Under the pieces are notes generated by a model. That model was not told the DNA's origin. It saw only the letters and a program-made list of their open reading frames with translations, and did no database searches. Both the position numbers and the translations under genes were made by a program. From Tanypteryx hageni (lineage: Eukaryota > Arthropoda > Insecta > Odonata > Petaluridae): a DNA stretch of 64,000 nucleotides. The first letter of the stretch is position 1, and each line of letters starts with the position of its first letter. The stretch spans positions 25,967,624 to 26,031,623 of the forward strand of contig CM054112.1 of the NCBI GenBank assembly GCA_028673005.1, in the 5' to 3' direction. Positions 25,001-33,400 of this stretch are shown here, in pieces.

Positions 25001-28000
25001 TCCAAAAAACAAAGTTTCTCATAGAACCATATTTTCGGAACGTACACTTCATCCACACCACTTTTCTTTGACTGCGCTATAAGGTGTTTTTCTCAGCAGT
25101 ATTGCGAGCGTGGTTTTTTTTTTTAAATTTCATCTGCTGTTGTTTCTGGCTGCCGCATCTTTAAAACAGTGCACATTTCTGCTAATGCACTATCCCGTTT
25201 ACCCCTATTGTGGTACTTTGGATTTTATGTCGTAAAGACACTGCCTCTCTTCGTAAATTTCAATTCGTGTAGACACATGGTCCCTGTATCAAGTCGCCAT
25301 TCTTTTTTATTGCTTGCTGCTATCGTGGATTAAAACGAAAAAAAAAGACGGTATGACGTGGGATTTGAACACGGGACAAAATATTCCGAGGCCAGAACGG
25401 TAACCACCCAGCCAACCGACATGCTTAACATTGTCGGCCTATTATTGCATTTTATCTAACCACAGTTAATCTTGTGAAAAGAAAAAAAGATTCTGCTGAA
25501 ACTAAGGCCCATTAAATCAAATGCCGATATACAGGTCTTCTTATTTTAAGTATTCCACCACCCAAAAAAGTTACGTCGAAATCGACAATCCAAGGTACGT
25601 AGCCTCCACTTGTTAGTATATATATATCTCTTAAAGCCCCTTGAACCCTCAAGTTTTTTATATAATCCATCTGTTGCATAAGGATAATATTCCTTAAATG
25701 TCTTACTTTTACAGAGTGATCTTATGCCAAATGGTATGTATGGTCTTTCATCACATTTGGTGTATGTTAATATGAACAGTTACATATTTCAAGTCTGAAT
25801 AAGATTGGATATTTCTTCATTATAAGTAATTTTAATGAGCAGTTGCTCCATTTTTCTGATGGCAAATGAAAATATTTATTTTTTTTACAAAAACTTTATT
25901 TTTAACAGATGACAGTGCTTCTACGTATGGATGACAAGATGAATCGACAGCTTACCTGTCCTATTTCTGAACAAGATGAGTCATCAGGGTTGGCCAATGA
26001 GCTTGTACATTATGGATTTATCAATGAGGTGAGTTATGTTTATTTGATGTGAAGATTGCAGAGTAAGTTTATGCCATATGTGATATCCAGCTGTCTGAGG
26101 CCTCAGTTGATATGTCTGAGAGTTGGTGGAGCTTTTTTCATCTGTTTTATTCTTTTATACAAAAATTAATATTTGAAGTTAGAAATGCCACATTTGCCTG
26201 AATACAAGTTGACCTCAAGTTTTAGTTAACTACCACAAATTTTCCTCTATGTTTGAGAAAGGGTAAATTTAAGTCAGAATATTTTAATAAAAATTTTTTT
26301 CTATGGTGATTTGTTAAGTGGCCCTTTAACACATTTGCGACATAAGTCATTTTTAATGTCCTTCCACAGGGGCATAAATTTATTTTTTATAATTCATATG
26401 AAGTAATGCATTTTTCACGCTTAATTCCTGTAGGCCATAGCATCTATAAGAGTTATCCTCATCCTCTCTCTTTCCAAACCCTGCCTATCTGTCTGTCCTT
26501 CCATTTGTTTGTCCACATGATTACTTCCACTTGAATTATTTCATGTTTATAACATTTTGAGATCTACTGAAGTAGGGTATCGAAAAGCATTAAATGTTCA
26601 AGGTGTTTATTTATTTATTGTGATGATTATATGGAAGTGTTGCAGGTTGCGGAGATGCCAGGGTAACCTGTAATAAACTTGTGTAACTTGTAAACTAATT
26701 TTATTAGCATCTGTCGTGACCCACCAGTTGTAGGTGGGCATATCCTGGATGTGGTCTGGTTTTGGGCAAAAAACGTGAGTGAAACTAATAATGGTTTTTC
26801 TCTGAACATACACATCTTGCTCCTCTGAAGTGCCACCCAGGGTGTGTCCTATATTTGATGGTCTTTTCCTCCTGAATTGGGACCAATCACAGGACATAAC
26901 TGATGTATAAGGTTTCTCCCTGGCAGTAGGGTTGAATCACTTCCTGCATTTTTGTGCAAGTGCGGTCATACATGTTTTTCTCGCCATCTTACCATATATG
27001 ATGTGTCATCATTTCTCAGTAATTTTCCCAACACTTCGTTATCCAAGAAATGCCCTGAAATTCATCAGTTCCTATCTGGTTTCTGTATGAATAGCAAATT
27101 ATTTGAAGCATTACAAGGGGATGTACATATTTTTATTCTTTGAAGTCGTAAATATTGGAAGTCATGGAGATTTCAGTTTCTGAAATTTTTGTTCAGTAGT
27201 TTCTCAGGTTCTGAAGAATTATACAAACCCACAGATTCATCAGAAGAATTTTTAAATGCTTAAAAAGTTTTTAATATGTTTGAGTCCTTTTTTAATAGTC
27301 TCTAATTTCAAAAATTGTTCTGCCTAAGATTTATCATTGGTACATGCAAAAATTGCTTCTTGTGGCTATACAACATTTTCTGAATTTTTCTTACAGGCCA
27401 TCTGCCTGTGTGAAGACTACATACCATATTTACTCAATTGTAAGCTTACCTTTTCTTTTACCTTACTCCCCATTCAAAAACATCTCTCATTATAACATTT
27501 CATTATAACATCAACAGAAAAACTCGGGTCGGAGGATGAACAGAAAGAGATGTATGTGCAAAATATAGCATATCCATTATTTATTTATAATAATAATGAA
27601 ATCGTTATTAACAAATGGCTTAGCCTTTGTGAATTTTGCCTGTTCTTGTCCACTCACACCTTGAGGGTATGGCGACATGATCGTTTTTTTCCTGTTTGAG
27701 TCCTGGCGGGAAAAAACCACAGGGGTTGGATCCGATGGAAACAAAGCAAGGTGGCCATAAAAATTTCTCTTCTGAGTAAACAGAAGTACTGCAATTCAGG
27801 ATCCACCCACAATAGGATCGCAGTGTGCTGCATTTTTAATTCGAATTTCAGACATAGTTGGGCGACGACGCCAGCGGATTCTCCTACACCAAAACCTCTC
27901 AACCACCGTTATGTTTCTCAGTGAGCAAGTACTGTGCTTTTGTTTATATCCACTTCATGAGAACTGAAAATGTTACTGGGAATGGAGTCTTTTACAAGAA

Positions 28001-31000
28001 TAAATTTCAACATTTCTGAAAATTTCGTTCACTTCAATTGGGGGAAAATTAGACAGACCGACTTTTTCATGTCTCCAGCAAAGATTTTGCAGAAAGAATA
28101 ATGTTATTAAAAATTTTTAAAGGTCCCTGATTAACATATATTTATCATTTCTATATTCATTATTAACAATCTTTCAAGAGGCATATCAAAAACATTTGTC
28201 CTTATTGTATCAGTAGAAGCTGATATATGTTGTGTTTATAAAAAGATAAAAAATTTATGGTGCGGAAGTTTTTAGTTTCTCTAACTTATAATAATTTTCC
28301 CCAATTTTTAGAAAATTTTAATATGCAAAGTCAGATTCAGTGTGAAATTTACTACGATTGAACTTGATAAATTCTCTTGAATAACAATGTCACCATAATC
28401 ACAATAGTAGTCGGGCATAGTGACAATCTGCCTCCAGCGTCATTTTGTGAGAAATATCTGTATGTCTAACTGCAATATTCATCATGCAGAAGAGTCGTTG
28501 GGCTGATAGAATAAGTACAATGAAGTGGTGATATTTCTTTTTTGGGTGTCGGCTTAAAATCAGATAAATATGCTAACTCTTAGGCATCTTGTCCTACCAA
28601 TGGGTCATGAGGCCCAATAGTGAAACTTTTCTAAATTGTATTTTATATTGTATTAATCATTTGAAGATTCATGGTGGTTTTAAATGATTAATCCAACATG
28701 AACGTAAAACCAACTCTTTTTAAATAGTTTTTTAAGGTTGATCCATTTTATTGTTTGCTTTAGTGTTTGAAATAAATATGTATAGTGAAGTATATAACAT
28801 TTTTGTTCTGGGAATGTTTTTTGAGTACAATTAATTGTAATTACATTCAAGTTATAAATTTTAATTGTTATTATCATTTTAAATTCCAACAACTGAAGAT
28901 ATTTTAATTACCGTATTAGCCCGAATATAGTGCGACTTCAAGTATTTTGAAAGGAATTTTAGGAAAAGACGAAAAACAATTTTATCTATTTTGCACATTT
29001 AAATTACCTGTAAACTCATGAATTATGCACTCAAGGGGGTAATGTGACGCCACGTTTAGACGGTCCTCGTTTTCTAACGTTGAGTGTCGCGACCCTGCGT
29101 GAAGTTGTGCCGGTGCTGTGGTTGCTGCAATTTGACCTTGATCTATTTTCAAGTCTCCTCAGACCCCTACCGAGTATATTTGTACAATGTAGCATCGTAA
29201 CATGAATGTCCAATTCACTTACAATGTAGCAATTATAAAAATATGCGCTGAAACACGCGTCATGAAACACACCGATATGCAATTATTTTTTAAAGATACA
29301 AGTATTCGAATATAGTACGAATGCAACAACCTTGCTCTATTTTCAAGTCTCCTCAGACCCCTACCGAGTATATTTGTACAATGTAGCATCGTAACATGAA
29401 TGTCCAATTCACTTACAATGTAGCAATTATAAAAATATGCGCTGAAACACGCGTCATGAAACGCACCGATATGCAATTATTTTTTAAAGATACAAGTATT
29501 CGAATATAGTACGAATGCAACAACCTTGCTCTATTTTCAAGTCTTCTCAGACCCCTACCGAGTATATTTGTACAATGTAGCATCGTAACATGAATGTCCA
29601 ATTCACTTACAATGTAGCAATTATAAAAATATGCGCTGAAACACGCGTCATGAAACGCACCGATATGCAATTATTTTTTAAAGATACAAGTATTCGAATA
29701 TAGTACGAATGCAACAACCTTGCTCTATTTTCAAGTCTTCTCAGACCCCTACCGAGTATATTTGTACAATGTAGCATCGTAACATGAATGTCCAATTCAC
29801 TTACAATGTAGCAATTATAAAAATATGCGCTGAAACACGTGTCATGAAATGCGCCGATACGCAGTTATTTTTTAAAGATACAAGTATTCGAATATAGTAC
29901 GAATGCAACAAGTACTCGGAAATAGTGCGAATGCGACTTTCAAAGGTACATATTGAGGAAAAAAACATCGCACTATATTCGGGTCAATACGGTATTTCAT
30001 TTGTTAACATGTATTCCTAGAATATGCCACAACTGTTATAGGATGGCAGATATTGAGAAATATGGCCTATTACATAAAGAACCATAGTGTATCAGTTTCT
30101 GGAATGCTTCATCCTCATTTATTAACAAAACAAGAGAGGAAAGATGCACACATCATGCGTGCATACATACATTCGAGGCAGAGGTATTCTTTACGATTTA
30201 TGCAATCATGCCAAAAAATATTAATATTAATAGCTTAGTATAATGACTAAGAACTGAAGTCCCAGTAGTGATGCCAAGGAAATATCGAATTTTTGATTCA
30301 CCGACTTATTTCCTAATCAGTTGTAATTAATGAAACAATCGACAATTACTTAAAACATACCTCACTCAATTAGTAGTACTAGAATCTTTATATTCACGTT
30401 CAGTCCTTCATAAATCACCCATTTCTTTTCACTTACAAACGCTGTGTAGATGTAAAGAAAATAGAACTATTTATATTAATTTTTTTGTCGTAGATAACCC
30501 ATTTCTCATCATTTACCAAATGTTGCACATGCACCAAAGAAAATTAAACTAATTATGTATTTACAGCAGATATTGTTTTCTTCAGTTACCACAAAGATTG
30601 TTTTCGTTGACAACGATTAAAAATTGCGGGAAAATTTTAAAGTTCAAAGTTAACTACGACCTTCTCATTTGATTTTCTTGAAATCAGCTTCTCTATCTAT
30701 AAAAATGTGCTGAACAAAACATGTGATATTTCATTAGATCTAAAATTTTGTTTGAAAACTTTTATTTTACGAGATATAAAGAAATGTTCATTTTTGGTCA
30801 TCAGTAAAGTGGCACTTTAGGAATGTAGTCGAGAGTAGGGAATCAGGCCGAGATCATTGTTCATAGAGTTGGTTTGATTTTTTAAAATGTATAGGCTCTC
30901 TAGTAAGTTTAATTTTTGACTTATGAGTGTTATTAGTTTCAAATTGATAATAGTGATTGAGTGGCCTCTTTCATGGAGGCATTTTCAATTCTACCATGTT

Positions 31001-31772
31001 TGAAGCATGCAATTGTTCTTTGAAAAGTATTTGTAAATGTCTTTTTGTTCATCCTGTATTGCATTTGTGACAGTATGTGCAGTTTATTATCAATTCCCGA
31101 CTATTGTGCGTCCCACGAAGTCCGTGCAGTACAGGCGCTTATGGAAGATCTTCTCTCTCTCTCTTTCCCATGTATTTTCCCCTATACATCTATCTCTGTC
31201 TAAAGATAGCCTCGATGCAGCCTCCCTCAATTCATCGATCCGAGTATTAAGATTAAAAATCACATTAAAAAACTAAATATTGCTCTGTTTTCGTTCTTTT
31301 TAAGGTTATTTTTTGTATTTCGTAGGGAAATTGTATTGTTTTATCATATTACATATTAATCACAACTTTAAACTGAAAGGAAATCACTCAAAGCTCGTAA
31401 TAGCGAAAAGATCTTTGTTTTTCCACGCGTCCGAGTTTCTCAAATATTAAAACTGCGATATTTCTCTCCCTTTATGTTCAATTTCAACCAAATTTTTCAT
31501 GTGACTTCTCATATGGTTCTAATGACAGAAAGTTGTTTTATAAGTGATATATGTTTCAATTTTACTCTTTTAAAGTTAAGTTAAGAGGTTCAACTGTATT
31601 GCAAAAGATGATTTGTGGGTTCTTTATCCAATCTCCTCAGAGTGATCGTGCACGCCTGGCTGGTCTTATAGAGGATTCCCTCTCAACTTGGTTTGGCAAG
31701 AGGAAGGGTGGGGAGGGACAGTCCACTCTGATCCTGGTCACAGGAGCCCAGGCCTCCATGGCCGAAGGATAG
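6969..31772 (+). CDS. NRBP1: Nuclear receptor-binding protein (NRBP1/Madm) pseudokinase, 3' eight coding exons
   Basis: Spliced, the eight exons encode about 434 residues of an NRBP1-family adaptor, from the pseudokinase catalytic loop to the C-terminus. NRBP proteins are catalytically dead kinase-fold scaffolds in the cytoplasm, linked to ER-Golgi trafficking and, in flies, growth control. The fold is visible in order: YLHSC and HANLTCD where active kinases have HRD, KIGSVAPD where they have DFG, an APEYG activation segment, the DIYSFG and CALEMA helices, the RERPGARELL C-lobe motif, FEVHSLKLLAAH, a long Pro/Ser/Gly linker, FVEDVRYGIYPLTAF, VETRRVV, and the C-terminal helical region. Exon phases agree at every junction except one frame break in a C run at 17163-17171. 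N-terminal exons are not in the window. The linker is longer than I recall for vertebrate NRBP1. Introns range from 99 bp to 8.4 kb and are full of transposons. Identity is by recognised motif order, not a database search. Confidence 0.93.
8441..8470 (+). other. Helitron 3' end (hairpin plus CTAG)
   Basis: CCCGTCATATTTGATGGG forms a hairpin and is followed after nine bases by CTAG and T. Helitrons end in a hairpin shortly before CTRR and insert before T. The same arrangement recurs at 19187-19216, 22058-22087 and, inverted, at 32410. Confidence 0.65.
8589..8660. repeat. 30 bp tandem repeat, 2.4 copies
   Basis: CTTTCATTTCTAAATGCTAT plus ten further bases is repeated exactly twice (8589-8618, 8619-8648), with a third partial copy to about 8660. 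Confidence 0.9.
9216..9299 (+). CDS. NRBP1: NRBP1 exon b: activation segment
   Basis: The exon lies between the acceptor TTCCTTTGTAG and the donor GTAAGC. It encodes VAPDAIHQHVKTCREKMK and then the MHFLAPEYG segment, equivalent to the APE motif of kinases. The upstream intron (7064-9215) carries a 1.4 kb TA-flanked element. Confidence 0.93.
9645..9816 (+). CDS. NRBP1: NRBP1 exon c: helices F-G of the pseudokinase
   Basis: The acceptor is GTATTTTAG and the donor GTAAAT. The exon encodes SVTTPSMDIYSFGICALEMA, then ALEIQGNG and an acidic stretch ending ALEDPSQRDFIR. DIYSFG and LEIQGNG are diagnostic of the NRBP family. It ends in phase 2; the split Arg codon is completed by the next exon. Confidence 0.94.
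10009..11225. mobile_element. TA-flanked inverted-repeat element (1.2 kb), terminus ACCGTATATACTCGTGTATA
   Basis: The left terminus is TACCGTATATACTCGTGTAT and the complement of the right is TACCATATATACTTGTGTAT, flanked by TA. Each end also holds an internal inverted copy of the terminal motif (TTATACACGAGAAAT near 10078 and 11143), so each end can fold on itself. No transposase frame is apparent. It lies between NRBP1 exons c and d. Confidence 0.78.
11226..11609. other. NRBP1 intron, no recognisable feature
   Basis: Plain AT-rich intron between two transposons; no open frame or repeat recognised. Confidence 0.5.
11610..11959. mobile_element. hAT MITE with 8 bp target duplication
   Basis: The left end starts CAGGCATGTCAAGCTGGTGG and the complement of the right starts CAGGCATGTCAAACTCCAAG. 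Flanks are GCTTAGTT (11602-11609) and GTTTAGTT (11960-11967), an 8 bp duplication with one mismatch, as hAT elements make. At 350 bp it is non-autonomous. Confidence 0.85.
12206..12324 (+). CDS. NRBP1: NRBP1 exon d: end of kinase-like domain
   Basis: The acceptor is a T-rich tract ending TGCAG and the donor is GTAAGA. The exon encodes CLKTDPRERPGARELLFHP and then LFEVHSLKLLAAHALVRRA, matching the last helices of the NRBP pseudokinase and the segment after it. An open frame runs past the donor to 12440, but that part is intronic. Confidence 0.93.
12550..12584 (+). other. Helitron-like 5' end
   Basis: TACTAGCAGAAATGCCTGGC followed by TTCGCTCAGG forms a CCTG/CAGG hairpin. A close relative at 54004-54034 reads ACCAGCAGATATACCCGACG then TTGCTCGGG. 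The shared layout resembles 5' ends of arthropod Helitrons. The element body cannot be followed, because a pogo-like element starts at 13174. Confidence 0.4.
13732..15480 (+). mobile_element. 5'-truncated CR1/Jockey-like LINE inserted in the pogo-like element
   Basis: It holds the reverse transcriptase half of a non-LTR retrotransposon and ends with a short GATGTA-type tail (TGTAGATGTAGAT, about 15466-15478). An imperfect duplication of about 20 bp flanks it: ATTGTAAATCGCTTCACTGA at 13711 and ATTGTAACATTTCACTAACA at 15481. Loss of the 5' part is typical of target-primed insertion. Confidence 0.85.
13733..15364 (+). CDS. Non-LTR retrotransposon reverse transcriptase (5'-truncated)
   Basis: The frame is open from about 13730 without a usable ATG, because the 5' part is missing; the first clear residues are PLRNDKGEVVYD. 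In order it shows the finger region (ANKSPGPEEIPARVLKELA), WKLAFITPLHEGG, the ENYRQISVTSISCKILE block, QHGFRKARSCETQ, LDFKKAFDKVSH with the first catalytic Asp, SGVPQGSVIGPLLFLIYIND, and FADDTVVY with the Asp pair. A C-terminal segment (VRPLLEYASSIWDPY, VQQKAARFVKN, WESLAERRSRARL) is typical of CR1/Jockey-like LINEs. There are no internal stops to 15364, so this part was inserted fairly recently. The endonuclease domain is absent. The C-terminus looks shortened compared with the LINE at 60.4-62.5 kb, which continues to a FxNRxIExWNxLP motif. Confidence 0.93.
16170..16794. other. NRBP1 intron with (AC)n microsatellite at about 16383-16437
   Basis: ACATACATACATATACAC grades into (AC)n with interruptions. 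The rest of the stretch up to the acceptor at 16794 shows nothing I can identify. Confidence 0.6.
16795..17020 (+). CDS. NRBP1: NRBP1 exon e: linker and FVEDVR motif
   Basis: The exon follows the acceptor CATCCAACAG and ends at the donor GTAGGC. It encodes a Gly-rich start, an acidic helix (MESVTEEVVQRV), a Pro/Ser spacer, then LAEIRHPDG and VAEKLEKFVEDV, which matches the family's LDKFLEDVRNG segment. The upstream intron (12325-16794) holds a pogo-like element with a LINE inside it. Confidence 0.9.
17120..17478 (+). CDS. NRBP1: NRBP1 exon f: YGIYPLTAF, Pro/Ser-rich linker, VETRRVV; frame break in C9 run
   Basis: A 99 bp intron separates this exon from the previous one. The first codons give YGIYPLTAF, conserved in NRBP proteins. 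In that frame a TGA appears after FFPPSS. The conserved downstream segment (VDVETRRVVNMMCSIKP) lies in the next frame over. A nine-C homopolymer at 17163-17171 sits between the two conserved parts, and removing one base would join them. The region between is Pro/Ser then Gly-rich and low complexity, as expected of the family's linker. The exon ends in phase 0 at the donor GTGAGG. Confidence 0.85.
18047..18495. mobile_element. hAT MITE (family A), 449 bp, perfect 8 bp duplication
   Basis: It starts CAGTGGCGGCTCATAGCTAA and ends CGAGCCGCCACTG. ATTGAAAT occurs on both sides (18039-18046 and 18496-18503). Compared with the coding copy at 40526-43313 it keeps about 205 bp of the left end and 245 bp of the right, with a direct join after GAAATCCA. 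It is a classic internal-deletion derivative. Confidence 0.95.
18530..19216 (+). mobile_element. Helitron copy 1 (non-autonomous, 3' portion)
   Basis: 18539-18910 matches 20459-20830 at high similarity (TTTAATAAACAAACCGAGC, ATAATAATAAAAGG, TTGTGGCA.TATTTTGAG). It ends with the hairpin CCCGTCATATTTAATGGG at 19187-19204 and CTAG at 19213-19216. A GA-rich tract (about 18928-19145) lies just inside the 3' end. The 5' end is not defined. Confidence 0.6.
18928..19145. repeat. GGA/GA-rich low-complexity tract
   Basis: About 220 bp almost free of C, made of GGGA, GAGAGG and GGAAGAA units. The open frames across it on both strands are low-complexity artefacts. Confidence 0.85.
19508..20121 (-). pseudogene. 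hAT transposase, C-terminal part
   Basis: The minus-strand frames encode AAANSNLHPQSIHWEKTKEI, IFQLHPLAMIECHADWLKC, then NHKSILDFWEKKKSESPELY. A frame shift is needed to continue to VERAFSSLEFIS and a stop at 19508, which is the hAT dimerisation (hATC) region. It is the downstream half of the transposase that starts near 23.5 kb, cut off from it by the Helitron at 20.45-22.09 kb. At least one frameshift makes it inactive. Confidence 0.75.
20278..20436. repeat. 15 bp minisatellite (TATGTCCACAGACTA)
   Basis: About ten degenerate copies of TATGTCCACAGACTA. On the minus strand an open frame (20149-20619) reads it as repeated CGHIV and CGHKD pentads. This is probably a by-product of the 15 bp period rather than a gene. 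Confidence 0.8.
20450..22087 (+). mobile_element. Helitron copy 2 (non-autonomous)
   Basis: It shares about 370 bp with copy 1 (20459-20830 against 18539-18910) and ends with hairpin CCCATCATATTTGATGGG (22058-22075), then CTAG at 22084-22087 before T. Its interior is AT-rich, with an (AG)n run at 21807-21830 and no gene. It interrupts the minus-strand hAT transposase. Confidence 0.6.
22620..23560 (-). pseudogene. hAT transposase, N-terminal part
   Basis: On the minus strand a degenerate BED-type finger (CNVKVFDHSIKGDHPGNLLK, about 23440-23500) precedes NNKKRKCIEV. The 99-residue open frame at 23044-23343 follows, with VNISSDVVKNAYIEMVTVNG and GVEDTKFMKILDTVLKVI, typical of hAT transposases. 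Decayed sequence continues to about 22620. Several frame changes and stops are present. Confidence 0.7.
23990..24140. repeat. Palindromic AATGTTATAATAATG cluster
   Basis: Repeated GATAATGTTATAATAATGTT and its inverse (ATTATAACATTATTATAATG) alternate over 150 bp. They form the subterminal region of the hAT element ending at 24165 and may be transposase-binding repeats. Confidence 0.6.
24174..25908. other. NRBP1 intron with a dispersed tRNA-derived repeat
   Basis: Apart from the tRNA-like segment at 25350-25420, I see no gene. The stretch from about 24460 has a composition unlike the flanks (GGCTATGGCCTTCGGGTCAC) and may be one repeat unit reaching to about 25600. Confidence 0.4.
25350..25420 (-). 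repeat. tRNA-like segment, probably SINE head
   Basis: Read on the minus strand, GTCGGTTGGCTGGGTGGTTA resembles a tRNA 5' half with an A box. GTGTTCAAATCCCAC resembles a B box about 45 bases downstream. I cannot draw a full cloverleaf with a clear anticodon, so a SINE or tRNA relic is more likely than a working tRNA. Confidence 0.5.
25909..26028 (+). CDS. NRBP1: NRBP1 exon g: C-terminal helical region
   Basis: The acceptor is TTTTTAACAG and the donor GTGAGT. The exon encodes MTVLLRMDDKMNRQLTCPI and then ANELVHYGFINE, corresponding to the family's LLLKLEDKLNRHLSCDL and AAELVQLGFI segments. It starts and ends in phase 0. The intron before it is 8.4 kb and contains the hAT/Helitron nest at 17.7-24.2 kb. 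Confidence 0.92.
26029..28908. other. NRBP1 intron, no gene recognised
   Basis: The largest open frames (for example 26607-26897 on the minus strand) resemble no family I know. A terminus-like TACCATATTTACTCAATTGT at 27422 and TTTGCCTGAATACAAG near 26198 look like lone ends of the ACCGTAT..CGAATATA group. A GC-richer patch at 27650-27910 stays unexplained. Confidence 0.4.
28909..29994. mobile_element. TA-flanked inverted-repeat element (1.1 kb), terminus ACCGTATTAGCCCGAATATA
   Basis: The left end is TACCGTATTAGCCCGAATAT and the complement of the right end is TACCGTATTGACCCGAATAT, with the next bases (AGTGCGA) also shared and TA flanks. Most of its interior is a 194 bp tandem array. No transposase is present. 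It lies in the last NRBP1 intron. Confidence 0.85.
29137..29912. repeat. 194 bp tandem repeat, four copies
   Basis: Copies begin near 29140, 29333, 29527 and 29721 (CTATTTTCAAGTCTCCTCAG or close) and are nearly identical. Each of the last three units carries AAGTATTCGAATATAGTACG, a variant of the element's own terminal motif. The minus-strand open frames with the MHIGAFHDACFSAYF peptide are shadows of this period. Confidence 0.93.
29995..31640. other. NRBP1 last intron, no recognisable feature
   Basis: AT-rich intron up to the acceptor at 31640. No transposon ends or coding segment recognised. Confidence 0.5.
31641..31772 (+). CDS. NRBP1: NRBP1 last coding exon and stop
   Basis: The acceptor is CAATCTCCTCAG. 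The exon encodes SDRARLAGLIEDSLSTWFG, matching the family's SEADQSRLTSLLEETL segment, and then a divergent Gly/Thr/Ala tail ending MAEG and TAG at 31770-31772. The 3' UTR follows to about 32140. Confidence 0.9.
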   Translation, partial: SDRARLAGLIEDSLSTWFGKRKGGEGQSTLILVTGAQASMAEG

Positions 31773-32118
31773 ATAGGGAGGTCAAAAGTAAGAAGGGTAA
31801 GCACAGGGTGGTTTTCCAAAAGGGAAGCAAAGATGTCTCTCCTACCACACACCGATGGAAATGTGATTTGATGAAAGAATGGTGCCTTTGTGTTGAGGCC
31901 TGTGACCTTATCCTTTTATACATATATCACTTTGGAAAAAAAAAACCTTTTGCTCTGTCTGTGGAGTTTTAACATCTCTAAAAAGTGGTGGCAATTTTTG
32001 TACATTGTGGAGAGAGAATCAGTGCCTGTGAACCATGTACGTGTATATAATTATGTACATTACTTTTATTGAATGTGAACAGTAATTAGAAATCTCTGGA
32101 ATCAATTGATACATTTCA

Positions 32119-32124
32119 AATAAA
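32119..32124 (+). terminator. AATAAA polyadenylation signal of NRBP1
   Basis: A canonical AATAAA lies about 350 bp after the NRBP1 stop codon, the first such signal in a plausible 3' UTR. Cleavage would be expected near 32135-32150. Confidence 0.6.
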
Positions 32125-32409
32125 GTATTTCATCTTGGAAAAATTTCTCCTTTTATATAAGGTACATTAGTGGTACTGTTGATGCCTGAACAAGAACCTG
32201 CTGTTTCATTGTCCTCATGTACTCTTCCCTATAAGGCAAATGTGATGCATAAAAGTTATTGTATTTTAATATTAACACCTTGATCAAATGGGTTAAATGC
32301 TTTGATGCCAATAAATGCTTGTTTTTAAACATACCACACATCAACCTGTATTTTATTTTGGCAGCATAGGTATCACAACAGAATAATACAGTTGGTAACT
32401 ATTATAACA

Positions 32410-33000
32410 CTAGCATAATTGCCCGTCATGTATAACAGGTATGTGGGAATTAAGTATTAAGCTGTTAACCCATCCTAGGATGGAATTGTTGCAGTAGTCC
32501 TGAAAAGCAGCGACGATTGTATATTTTTTTAAAAATTTTGTTTGTGATCAAACATCTAATTTTTATTCATTAATTTTGTAAGACTTCTTGCAAAACTACA
32601 TTCTTTGTAAACCATTCATCATTGCCAAGCAGTCAACCTTGTGCAGAAATTTCCTTAAGACTTTGATGTAGTTTCGATTTTTTGATCTTGGCAGTGCAAC
32701 GTACAGCTGTCCATGTGAGAAGATGGGCTCCGGCAAATAAATACCAACATGATCGTAAGTTTGACCTTGAACTTGGTTGATGGTAATGGCAAAAGCTGGA
32801 ATGATGGGAAATTGTCGTCGCTTGAGAATGAATGGCAAATTGCTGTTGCTTGGAGTGATTTCATTATTACAATACTATGCATATTCATTTTCTTCCCATT
32901 TCTTGTATCAAACAAATTTCACGCAATATTTTCTGTTGTAACAATGTACTTACCTTATCATAAATGCGCCAATAAATACAAATTGTCGATAAATCACTTA
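32410..33000 (-). mobile_element. Helitron fragment with helicase C-terminus
   Basis: Read on the minus strand the 3' end is a weak hairpin (CCTGTTATACATGACGGG), then CAATTATGCTAG at 32410, matching the other Helitron ends in the window. It runs back through the helicase remnant at 32596-32838. The 5' part is missing or too divergent to follow. Confidence 0.7.
32596..32838 (-). pseudogene. Helitron Pif1-like helicase, C-terminal fragment
   Basis: The 80-residue frame shows LKRRQFPIIPAFAITINQVQ, GQTYDHVGIYLPEPIFSHG and QLYVALPRSKN. These are the last helicase motifs of Helitron Rep/Hel proteins (family form: QGQT, then VFSHGQLYVALSRV). Upstream coding in another frame suggests a frameshift near 32840. 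The Rep domain is absent. Confidence 0.85.
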
Positions 33001-33227
33001 TAATTAGTAAGTTGTATCTGCATATATTCTTCATTGTCGTTAAGTAAACAGCCGATAATAAAAGAATATATCATACACATTTTGTCATATATAGTTCTCG
33101 AACCACCTGCTCTTTAAGAGCAGCGTCACATTCGAGCATTCCGGAAGGACAGCATGACATCTGGGATTTTATATAAGAGAATGGAAAAATTATAGCTATC
33201 CAAAATGAAGAAACCTTTGTACAGTAA

Positions 33228-33400
33228 AATGTTGGTTTAACGAATGCCGGAGTAACAAAATATTCAGTGAAATGAAATTATTGTCCATCCCCTGCCAATT
33301 TACTATGAAACATTATGTAAAAATGTTTCATTTTAACAAATATCGTAGTAACAAACATTGGTTTAGCGCAATAAAAATTCATGGTATAAAAAAATATGAC
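33228..33400. mobile_element. pogo/Tigger-like left end, remainder unclear
   Basis: TACAGTAAAATGTTGGTTTA resembles the pogo-like ends at 13174 and 35508. A second related string (TTGGTTTAGCGCAATAAAAATTC) lies near 33358. No matching right end found. Confidence 0.35.

Noticed and set aside
26607..26897. 96-residue minus-strand open frame as a host gene
   Set aside because: No family resemblance, no clear splice signals, and it lies within a host intron; kept only as intron.
29031..29795. Four overlapping minus-strand open frames with nearly the same peptide (FHDACFSAYFYNCYIV)
   Set aside because: They are produced by the 194 bp tandem repeat and have no codon or family signal.
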